Both the position numbers and the translations under genes were made by a program. A stretch of 64,000 nucleotides of DNA from Bacteroidota bacterium (GTDB taxonomy: Bacteria > Bacteroidota > Bacteroidia > Chitinophagales > Chitinophagaceae), in the NCBI GenBank assembly GCA_023386045.1, contig JAEWKK010000030.1, positions 124,001-188,000 on the forward strand, in the 5' to 3' direction. The notes under the pieces are model-generated. The model was not told the origin of the DNA and did not search any database. It saw only the letters and a program-made list of their open reading frames with translations. Below are positions 1-6,637 of this stretch, piece by piece (position 1 is the stretch's first letter; the number at the start of each line of letters is the position of its first letter).

Positions 1-209
1 GGAAGGGGCTGATAAGGTTCATCAATAAAAGCGTTGATGGTAAGCTGGAACCAGGCCTGCTTGCCCCTCGCATCAATAGACTGGCGAAGGATCTGGTAAC
101 CTTTTAATTGTTCAGGTGAAACAGCGGTTGCCTGAATGATGGCTTTGCGAAGCGTAGTATCATCGTTTGCCTCAGCGGGCAATAGCTTTATGGAAATCTT
201 CTTTTGCAT
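1..209 (-). CDS. FAD-dependent dehydrogenase, N-terminal fragment (COG2509-like)
   Basis: The frame opens with an ATG at 209 and runs off the left edge, giving about 69 residues. It reads as a beta-rich N-terminal module: a KKISIKLLP start, then a VSPEQLKGYQILRQSIDARG stretch followed by a QAWFQLTINAFI strand. The 'resIDARgkq' signature is typical of the small N-terminal domain in front of the FAD-binding domain of the uncharacterised COG2509 dehydrogenases, which are common in Bacteroidota. The FAD-binding part lies outside the window, so cofactor and substrate cannot be judged. A hairpin followed by a T run, in the same direction, lies just upstream. The family call is recognition from memory of a short segment, so it is only moderately sure. 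Confidence 0.6.
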   Translation of the reverse strand, partial: MQKKISIKLLPAEANDDTTLRKAIIQATAVSPEQLKGYQILRQSIDARGKQAWFQLTINAFIDEPYQPL

Positions 210-292
210 GCTCCTGAAAATGGCCAGGTGTCGGCAAAGTTGCAATAAAAAAACCGTCCTGCTGTTAACAGAACGGTATGGTAAGCAATCAT
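188..292 (-). other. possible 34-codon leader ORF ahead of the FAD dehydrogenase
   Basis: An ATG at 292, preceded on the minus strand by a purine-rich AGAGG seven bases upstream, opens a 34-codon frame that ends inside the start of the dehydrogenase gene, in another frame. The terminator-like hairpin (253-277) lies within this frame. A short frame carrying its own terminator ahead of a gene is the layout of a translation-coupled attenuator. No run of regulatory codons is present beyond a Phe-Phe-Tyr, so the idea is weak. Confidence 0.25.
246..277 (-). terminator. rho-independent terminator or attenuator hairpin, leftward
   Basis: Nine-base arms (ACCGTTCTG and CAGGACGGT on the minus strand, one G-T pair) enclose a 7-base loop and are followed by seven T residues. 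It faces left and lies between the dnaA promoter region and the start codon at 209, so it would stop transcription entering the dehydrogenase gene. No complete minus-strand gene lies upstream of it, which favours attenuation of the downstream gene. Confidence 0.6.
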
Positions 293-480
293 AGCACCTC
301 TTTTCTTTTAAGAAGGCAAGGCAATGTAAGCAATTAAACAATGAATTAAAACTAACAGATAGCAGAATAAAAAATACCTTGAAATCCTTTCTTTTATCTA
401 TTAAAAAATCTAAATTGTTAGGGAAGGTGCTTGATTAAATTTTTGATTCGATCATAGTTATTCAGGCTAAGTAAAAAACT

Positions 481-489
481 TGTGAATAA
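481..489 (-). promoter_or_regulatory. DnaA box (TTATTCACA) upstream of dnaA
   Basis: The minus strand reads TTATTCACA, matching the TTATNCACA DnaA box. It lies 127 bases before the dnaA start codon in an AT-rich intergenic region (293-615) that holds no other gene. With the second box it could serve dnaA autoregulation or be part of oriC. Confidence 0.6.
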
Positions 490-547
490 AAATTTTTTTT
501 TCACTTCCTTTTTTAGATATTCGCTCTCCTGTCCTAAAAAAATTTAT

Positions 548-556
548 TTATACACA
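548..556 (+). promoter_or_regulatory. DnaA box (TTATACACA) upstream of dnaA
   Basis: TTATACACA is a full match to TTATNCACA, 59 bases before the dnaA start codon and opposite in orientation to the box at 481. Two boxes are fewer than in a typical oriC, so autoregulation is the safer reading. Confidence 0.65.
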
Positions 557-615
557 TCCTGTGAAAATCGTTTCAAAACTATCTATAACTCAATATAAAA
601 ACTGGACTATCGTAC

Positions 616-2049
616 ATGGAGAAGAATGCCGAACTCGTTTGGACGAATTGTTTATCAATTATAAAAGACATAGTGGAGTGGCAGCATTTCAAAACATGGT
701 TCGAACCGATTAAACCTGTATCATTAAAACAAAATGTTTTAATCATCCAGGTTCCCAGCCAGTTTTTTTATGAATACCTCGAAGAGCATTATGTAAACCT
801 CCTGGCGAAGACATTAAAAAGGGAACTGGGAAAAGATGCAAGGCTTGAATACAGGATCATGGTTGATGGAGGCAATAATTATAATAAGCCGGTAACCGTT
901 GATATGTCGGGACAGGCTTATAAAAGTTTTACCAACAATGAAATGGATTTTCCATTGATCATCAACACACCTGTCAAGAATCCATTTGTGATACCCGGGT
1001 TGAAGAAAATGCACATCGACCCGCAGCTCAATCCTAATTATACATTAGAGACCTTTGTTGAAGGCGACAGCAATCGTGTGGCAAGAAGGGCCGGCAAGAC
1101 CGTTGCCGAGAAACCCGGAGCCAATTCTTTCAATCCTCTTGTGATCTATGGTGGCGTGGGTTTGGGTAAAACACACCTGGCACAGGCCATAGGTAATGAA
1201 GTGAAGCGCCTGCAACCTAATAAAGTAGTGTTGTATGTAAGCTCTGAAAAATTCATCAACCAGTTTGTAGACCATAGTCGGAATAATGCCATCAATGATT
1301 TCATTCATTTTTATCAGCTGATCGATGTACTGATCATTGATGATGTGCAGTTCTTTAATCGTGCGGAAAAATCGCAGGATGCTTTTTTTGCCATTTTCAA
1401 TCATTTGCACCAGTCGGGCAAACAGCTGGTACTTACATCTGATAAATCACCCAAGGACCTGGAAGGAGTACAGGAAAGATTGTTAAGTCGATTCCGCTGG
1501 GGACTAAGTGCAGATATCCAGATGCCGGATTATGACACGAGGATCGAGATCCTGGAGCGCAAGATGAAGAATGACGGGTTGGAAATGCCGAAGGAAGTGG
1601 TGAAATACATTGCCTACAATATCAATACTAATATACGCGAGCTGGAAGGCGCCCTGATTTCTTTATTGGCACAATCTTCGCTCAACCGTAGAGATATTGA
1701 CCTAGACCTGGCAAAGAAAGTGTTGCGAAACTTTGTAAAAACATCCAGTAAAGAAATTACGATCGATACTATTCAAAAAATGGTGTGCGAGTATTTTGAT
1801 GTGCCCTACGACAAGCTGCTTCAGAAAACAAGGAAGCGCGAGATCGTACAGGCCAGGCAGATCACCATGTACCTGGCAAAGGCTTTCACCAAGAATTCTC
1901 TCAAGACCATCGGCGAACATTTTGGAGGCAGGGACCACACTACGGTGATCCATTCCTGCCAGACCGTGAAAGACCTGATGGATACGGATACCGTTTTCAG
2001 GGACAGCGTGATGGAGTTGCAGCAGAAGGTGCAGCTGGCCGCGATGTAA
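616..2049 (+). CDS. dnaA: chromosomal replication initiator DnaA
   Basis: This 477-residue protein has all four DnaA parts. A helical domain I (residues 1-80) carries the W-x-x-x-F/WFEPI pattern, followed by a linker. The AAA+ domain III has Walker A GGVGLGKTH near 179-187, Walker B LIIDDVQFF near 240 and an arginine-finger region ERLLSRFRWGL near 290. The C-terminal domain IV has the signature GGRDHTTVIHSC near 437, which reads DnaA boxes. It melts oriC and loads the replicative helicase in the cytoplasm. Two DnaA boxes lie in its upstream region, as expected for autoregulation. The ATG at 616 gives the normal N-terminus, and a strong terminator follows the stop. Confidence 0.98.
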   Translation: MEKNAELVWTNCLSIIKDIVEWQHFKTWFEPIKPVSLKQNVLIIQVPSQFFYEYLEEHYVNLLAKTLKRELGKDARLEYRIMVDGGNNYNKPVTVDMSGQAYKSFTNNEMDFPLIINTPVKNPFVIPGLKKMHIDPQLNPNYTLETFVEGDSNRVARRAGKTVAEKPGANSFNPLVIYGGVGLGKTHLAQAIGNEVKRLQPNKVVLYVSSEKFINQFVDHSRNNAINDFIHFYQLIDVLIIDDVQFFNRAEKSQDAFFAIFNHLHQSGKQLVLTSDKSPKDLEGVQERLLSRFRWGLSADIQMPDYDTRIEILERKMKNDGLEMPKEVVKYIAYNINTNIRELEGALISLLAQSSLNRRDIDLDLAKKVLRNFVKTSSKEITIDTIQKMVCEYFDVPYDKLLQKTRKREIVQARQITMYLAKAFTKNSLKTIGEHFGGRDHTTVIHSCQTVKDLMDTDTVFRDSVMELQQKVQLAAM

Positions 2050-2069
2050 TTGAATAACAGAAATGATTG

Positions 2070-2108
2070 AATCCCAAATTCCTGCTATTTAAGGAATTTG
2101 GGATTTTT
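2070..2108 (+). terminator. rho-independent terminator of dnaA
   Basis: Fourteen-base perfect arms (2070-2083 and 2092-2105) enclose an 8-base loop and end in a T run. It lies 20 bases after the dnaA stop codon and is symmetric enough to work in both directions. Confidence 0.9.
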
Positions 2109-2183
2109 CTTTTGGAAATATGAGGCCTTAATCCCTATTTTTGCAGCCCTTGTAAACAGGGGAATCAAAGTCCTTATCAAGAA

Positions 2184-2274
2184 GGTGAGGTGGATGAGTG
2201 GCTGAAATCAGTAGTTTGCTAAACTGCCGTACGGGTTAAACTGTACCGCGGGTTCGAATCCCGCCCTCACCGCC
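2184..2274 (+). tRNA. tRNA-Ser(GCT)
   Basis: The acceptor arms GGTGAGG and CCTCACC pair perfectly and the anticodon loop TTGCTAA gives GCT. The long variable arm expected of a class II serine tRNA and the T arm with GGTTCGAATCC are both visible. The discriminator base is G and the 3' CCA is not encoded. Confidence 0.97.
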
Positions 2275-2450
2275 CTCGGTCATCGAAGCAACCCTCAGTG
2301 TTGCGAAGTTGACCCTCGGTCATCGAAGCAACCTTCAGTGTTGCGAAGTTGACCTTTAGTCATCGAAGCAACCTTCAAAGTTGCGAAGTTGACCTTCGGT
2401 CATCGAAGCGACATTCAAAAAGGAGTAGTTTCCAGAAGTTGCGAAGTTGA
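2273..2450. repeat. tandem 40-bp repeat, four copies, between two tRNA genes
   Basis: Three units of exactly 40 bp start at 2273, 2313 and 2353. A fourth starting at 2393 is stretched by about 18 bp. Each unit carries CATCGAAGC near the start and GTTGCGAAGTTGA at the end, and holds an internal GCAAC...GTTGC inverted repeat that could form a small hairpin. The first unit begins at the very 3' end of tRNA-Ser. No coding frame fits. The rest of the gap up to tRNA-Pro (2451-2533) holds a loose GCTC..GAGC inverted repeat and nothing else recognisable. Confidence 0.85.
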
Positions 2451-2533
2451 CCTTGCTCGCCGAAGCTTTAGCGTAGGTGAGCCTTGATCACGGCTTTCAG
2501 TGGCCGTAAAAATATTCAGCAGCAATGCTGGAT

Positions 2534-2607
2534 CGGGAGGTAGTTCAGCCCGGTAGAATACCTGGTTTGGGACCAGGGGGTCGCAGGTTCGAATCCTGTC
2601 CTCCCGA
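2534..2607 (+). tRNA. tRNA-Pro(TGG)
   Basis: The acceptor arms CGGGAGG and CCTCCCG pair perfectly. The anticodon stem CCTGG/CCAGG holds the loop TTTGGGA with anticodon TGG, and the T arm AGGTTCGAATCCT is standard. Discriminator A, CCA not encoded. It directly precedes the AT-rich island, so it is a candidate integration target, although I found no copy of its 3' end at the far side of the island. Confidence 0.97.
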
Positions 2608-2615
2608 CAAATTGG

Positions 2616-2656
2616 AAGCGTAAATGCCCATTAAATAGGCGTTTACGCTTTTTTTT
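2616..2656 (+). terminator. rho-independent terminator after tRNA-Pro
   Basis: Thirteen-base arms (AAGCGTAAATGCC and GGCGTTTACGCTT, one G-T pair) enclose a 9-base loop and run into eight or more T residues. It ends tRNA-Pro transcription and marks the boundary to the island. Confidence 0.9.
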
Positions 2657-2778
2657 ATTGCGTAAGGGAGTAAAAAGTGGGTAATTATAGGAGATAGCCA
2701 ACTAAAAGACAAATTATTCAAGTAAAATTAAGTTGTCTTACTTCGTTGCTTCTAGTATTTTGGACGAATAATAATTAA

Positions 2779-5373
2779 ATGGCGAAAATTCCATTCAAAG
2801 TCTCAGCAAGAACAGCTAGGCTGATAGGTAGAGAAAATATTGCTACATCAAAAGGAGCTATAATTGAACTCGTCAAAAACTGTTCTGATGCGGATAGTAA
2901 AATTGCTATCATTTTTTTTGACAACAAGTACTCAGAAATTCCTACACATTTAACCTCGGAAGAATATGGCGACTTAAAAACCAACGGTGTTTTGAATAAG
3001 TTCCTAGCTGAGTTTTATTCCACTGTCAATCAAGAATATGTTCTTAAAGCTGAAATAGACTCTGAAAAAAAACTTGAATTTAAAAGGGAGCTGCAGAAAA
3101 AACAAAGTCTATATGTGATAGATGCAGGAGAGGGAATGACCCAAAATATAATACAGGAGTATTGGATGACCATAGGTACCGACAATAAGACTCATGAAAT
3201 TTTTACAAAAAGTGGTCGAGTGAAAGCTGGAGCTAAAGGTATTGGAAGATTTGCTTTAGACAAGCTAGGGGACAAATGTGAAATGATTACAAAGTTTAAT
3301 CCAAACGCTCATCAGGATTTAGATAATAAAGGTCGGCCAAATGGATACGCTGGTTATAAATGGATAGTCGATTGGCGAGATTTTGAAGGCATTAATAAAA
3401 CAATTGATTCGGTAGATGCAGATTTAGTAGGCTTGAAAACGGTCGATCTAAAAGCTTTAATTTATGATATCTGTCCCATTGATAAAATCAAAGAATTAAT
3501 TCATCAATACGAATTTAATTCTGGAACAGTATTAAAGATTTCTGATTTAAGAGAAGATTGGGAAGATTACTTTGTTGATCAGCTTTTTTCCGATTTGCAA
3601 GTATTAGTTCCTCCAGAAGAGGGTGAAGATTTCAAAATATTTCTGTTTGCATCTGCAAAAATTGAAAGTTATGGTTTTGTGGAAGGATCGATTTGTGATG
3701 ATTTCGATTACAAGCTTGTCGCGCAGGCTGATGATAATCAAAATGTTTCAATTACTGTTTATAGGAACGAATACGACATGGAAATCATCGATCCCAAACT
3801 TTTTGAAAGAGATGGAATGAAAATCTCACCTTTTACCAAAGATGATTTTAGTAAAGGATTTTGGCAGACTCAAAGAACATTTTCTCAGTTAATTCCCGGC
3901 TTTCGTGATGTGGATGAAGAACAAATATTTGATAAGATAGGCAGGTTCAGGTTTGCTGTTTATTTCATGAAAAGAACCTACACTTCAAATGATTTAGACA
4001 AATTCAACTATAAAAAGTTTGCTTCTAATGAAAGGAAAGAATGGCTGAATAAGTACGGTGGCTTAAAGCTATTTAGGGATAAATTTCGAGTTAGACCTTA
4101 TGGTGAAACTGATAGTACTTCATTTGATTGGCTTGGTCTTGGAACTAGGAAATCAAAAAGCCCCGCTGCAGTATCGAAACCGGAAGGTGGGTATAGAGTA
4201 GAACCCGAAAATATTTCAGGCGCAATATCTATTTCTCGGATCGCAAATATTGATTTTGAAGATAAATCAAGTAGGGAAGGTTTGCAAGAAAATAAGACAT
4301 TTCAAATTTTCAAACAGCTGATAATTGAAATTATTTCTCTCCTCGAACATGATAGGTCCTATATAGCAAGAGAGATGCTTCAATTTTTCAATGAAAAAAA
4401 TTCACCAATAAGAAACAGGGAGGACGCTGAGCGGTTAGCTCGAGCTATCTTAGAGCAAAAACAAAAGGAAAGCAAGCATGATAATGAAAAAAAGGATGGT
4501 TCCGACAATGCACAAGAGACGTCTGAGGGGAGGGAACAAACTAATTACGATAGTAACAAGTTGTATATACTCGCCGAACTAAATAAAGAAAAGAATGACT
4601 TAATAGAAAAGCTAGAGGATGAACAAAAAATTTTAAGGGGACTGGCAAGTAGTGGAATTGTTATAGCCTCATTTACTCATGAACTGGGTCATCTAAATGA
4701 TTTAATGGGCTCAAGAATTGATGACCTGAAATATCTATTATCAGAAAAAGTAAAACCTGAGGACTTTGACGGGCAGCCTGAGTTTTTAAATCCTTTTGTT
4801 TTTATGGAAAACATTAAGAAACAGGATTTAAAAATGCAGAACTGGTTAAAGTTCTCCTTAGGGTCTGCGAGAAAGGATAAAAGAAAACGAAAGCTGGTCT
4901 ATTTAATCAACTTTTTTGAAAATTTAAGGGAGACTTGGAGATCGGTACTCGAAAATAGACAGATACAGTTAGATGTTTCCTTTTCAAGTAATGAGATTAA
5001 TTTTAGAGTATTCGAAATTGATCTTGACAGTATTTTCAACAATTTAATTGTAAATTCTATTGATGCTTTTATTCTTCATAAAGAAATAGTAGATAGGAGA
5101 ATATCAATTCATTGTACCGATTCGCAAAAGGAGATAATAATAGACTACTTTGACAATGGACCAGGCTTGTCTAAGGACATAGACAATCCAGATAAGATAT
5201 TTGACGCCTTATTTACTACCAAACGAAATAAGCACACTGGAGAGGAAGAAGGTACCGGTCTGGGAATGTGGTTATTAAGTTCAATTATGAAAGATAATGA
5301 TGGAAATAAAAAATTGCTGTTTCCTGAGGTCGGATTTGGCTTACGGATTATATTTCCAAAAAAATATCAATGA
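2779..5373 (+). CDS. double GHKL ATPase: HSP90/MORC-like N-terminus plus histidine-kinase-like C-terminus
   Basis: This 864-residue protein carries two Bergerat-fold ATPase modules. The N-terminal one has the N box IIELVKNCSDAD (E30, N34, D37), the G1 box VIDAGEGMT near 115-123 and the G2 box GAKGIGRFALDKLGD near 155, the pattern of HSP90/MORC-type ATPases. A charged coiled linker (about 540-620) leads to a second module: an H-box-like ASFTHELGH with H634, the N box FNNLIVNSIDA near 755, G1 DNGPGL near 792, an FTTK box and G2 GTGLGMWL near 825, as in sensor histidine kinases. There is no transmembrane segment, so it is a cytosolic sensor. Six bases separate it from the receiver-protein gene, its likely phosphotransfer partner. 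Related proteins are found in defence regions, but I do not recognise this exact combination. It is the first gene of the island; only weak -33/-7 elements are seen upstream. Confidence 0.8.
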   Translation: MAKIPFKVSARTARLIGRENIATSKGAIIELVKNCSDADSKIAIIFFDNKYSEIPTHLTSEEYGDLKTNGVLNKFLAEFYSTVNQEYVLKAEIDSEKKLEFKRELQKKQSLYVIDAGEGMTQNIIQEYWMTIGTDNKTHEIFTKSGRVKAGAKGIGRFALDKLGDKCEMITKFNPNAHQDLDNKGRPNGYAGYKWIVDWRDFEGINKTIDSVDADLVGLKTVDLKALIYDICPIDKIKELIHQYEFNSGTVLKISDLREDWEDYFVDQLFSDLQVLVPPEEGEDFKIFLFASAKIESYGFVEGSICDDFDYKLVAQADDNQNVSITVYRNEYDMEIIDPKLFERDGMKISPFTKDDFSKGFWQTQRTFSQLIPGFRDVDEEQIFDKIGRFRFAVYFMKRTYTSNDLDKFNYKKFASNERKEWLNKYGGLKLFRDKFRVRPYGETDSTSFDWLGLGTRKSKSPAAVSKPEGGYRVEPENISGAISISRIANIDFEDKSSREGLQENKTFQIFKQLIIEIISLLEHDRSYIAREMLQFFNEKNSPIRNREDAERLARAILEQKQKESKHDNEKKDGSDNAQETSEGREQTNYDSNKLYILAELNKEKNDLIEKLEDEQKILRGLASSGIVIASFTHELGHLNDLMGSRIDDLKYLLSEKVKPEDFDGQPEFLNPFVFMENIKKQDLKMQNWLKFSLGSARKDKRKRKLVYLINFFENLRETWRSVLENRQIQLDVSFSSNEINFRVFEIDLDSIFNNLIVNSIDAFILHKEIVDRRISIHCTDSQKEIIIDYFDNGPGLSKDIDNPDKIFDALFTTKRNKHTGEEEGTGLGMWLLSSIMKDNDGNKKLLFPEVGFGLRIIFPKKYQ

Positions 5374-5379
5374 TGATTT

Positions 5380-6033
5380 ATGTATAGAATAGCCATTATA
5401 GACGAATTAAGAGAAGATTTGCACCGTTTTCAATTATATGTTCATAGAAACGATAGCGACAGAAAATTTGAAGTTTTAGGATTCGAGCCAAACAAGATTA
5501 AGGAAGAACTAATAGGTGATCTATTTGGTGCAAATCTAGATGCAATAATAACGGATTATAGATTGAACGAGTATAATTCATCAATTACATATGATGGAGT
5601 TGACTTAGTAAACGAAATTCAGAACAAAAGAAAAGAGTTTCCTTGTTTTGTATTGACATCCTTTGACGATGATGCAGTGAAGGATAGCGAAGATGTAAAC
5701 ATTGTATACGTAAAAGGGATTATGAATTCCGGGGCTGAATCCCAGGTAAAAGCCACTTTTCTAGATAGAGTCGAAAAACAAATTCAAAAATATAGGGCTA
5801 GATTGAGTGAATGGAAAAACCAGTTAGATGAACTAGAGGAAATACGTCGCAAAAGACTTCTAAGCCCCGATGAGGAGGATAAATTTGTTAACCTGAGTAA
5901 TTTGCTGGATAAATCCTTCGCTGGCAAAGAAGCTATACCAAGAACGTTTTATTCAAATGATACCAATGCTAAATTGGATGATTTGATTAAAAAGACAGAT
6001 GATTTAATAAAAAAACTTGACGAGAAAAAATAA
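5380..6033 (+). CDS. receiver-domain protein without an output domain, C-terminal coiled coil
   Basis: The 217-residue protein starts like a response regulator (YRIAIIDE, acidic pair D8/E9). It keeps the phospho-acceptor in AIITDYRL (D59), the switch residue in FVLTS (T93) and the conserved lysine in VYVKG (K112). From about residue 125 the rest is a charged helical region, probably a coiled coil, ending in a KKTDDLIKKLDEKK repeat. No HTH, cyclase or other effector domain follows, so it most likely relays phosphate or docks onto a partner. Its position directly behind the histidine-kinase-like ATPase and one base ahead of the HNH gene suggests that it links sensing to the nuclease or methyltransferase. 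The REC assignment is firm for the motifs; the role is inferred. Confidence 0.75.
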   Translation: MYRIAIIDELREDLHRFQLYVHRNDSDRKFEVLGFEPNKIKEELIGDLFGANLDAIITDYRLNEYNSSITYDGVDLVNEIQNKRKEFPCFVLTSFDDDAVKDSEDVNIVYVKGIMNSGAESQVKATFLDRVEKQIQKYRARLSEWKNQLDELEEIRRKRLLSPDEEDKFVNLSNLLDKSFAGKEAIPRTFYSNDTNAKLDDLIKKTDDLIKKLDEKK

Positions 6034-6034
6034 T

Positions 6035-6637
6035 ATGCCACTTAGAGACAATCCTCCCATAAGACGCGTAGGCCGAAAGCCATTAAAACACTACACCTCC
6101 TACCGCAATACTTTAAGGGAGGATTTTGACAGACGATGCGGATATTGTGCTTGCTTTGATAAGATTAAAAGTAGAAGTTTCACAATAGATCATTTTATCC
6201 CTCAGAATCCCGATGGTTGGACCCACACTTTGAGCCCAACTGATTACTACAATTTAGTTTACTCTTGCGCTTATTGCAATGGTGCAAAAACAAACAAATG
6301 GCCCACAAAAGATGTAGCAATACCAAATGATGGAAATATAGGGTTCATTGATCCAGTTGATCCAGCATATGATCAATTATTCAATCGCAATGAACAAGGG
6401 GAGATAGAAATAAGTGACCCAACAAGTAATTTAGCTGCCTATATTTATCGCGAACTAAATTTAAAAAGAACGACTCATTCAATACTTTGGAAACTCGAAA
6501 AAGTTAATAAATATTTAGAAGTGATCGAGGCAAAAGCTAAATCCTTGTCTGGTAAATCAATGGAACCAGAAGTGAATCAGTTGTTGGTAGCTTATAGGAT
6601 TTTATCTAATGAGTTTTTTAATAACGACGATAAGTGA
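6035..6637 (+). CDS. HNH endonuclease (zinc-binding, CxxC...DH...CxxCN type)
   Basis: The ATG at 6035, one base after the preceding stop, is preferred over an overlapping TTG at 6017. The 200-residue product has CGYC near residue 36, then the catalytic IDHFIPQ and YSCAYCNGAKTNKW, that is, two zinc-binding CxxC knuckles around the DH and the N of an HNH beta-beta-alpha metal fold. The arrangement resembles the HNH nucleases of retron and Septu (PtuB) defence systems. The C-terminal 100 residues are helical and lack a recognised DNA-binding domain. Its stop overlaps the GTG start of the methyltransferase in a GTGA quartet, so the two are probably made together. DNA cleavage is expected from the family; the target is unknown. 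Confidence 0.85.
   Translation: MPLRDNPPIRRVGRKPLKHYTSYRNTLREDFDRRCGYCACFDKIKSRSFTIDHFIPQNPDGWTHTLSPTDYYNLVYSCAYCNGAKTNKWPTKDVAIPNDGNIGFIDPVDPAYDQLFNRNEQGEIEISDPTSNLAAYIYRELNLKRTTHSILWKLEKVNKYLEVIEAKAKSLSGKSMEPEVNQLLVAYRILSNEFFNNDDK

Noticed and set aside
2516..2701. 61-residue frame over tRNA-Pro
   Set aside because: It runs antisense through the tRNA and its terminator; the 'VGRTGFEPATPWSQTR' peptide is the well-known false translation of a tRNA T arm.
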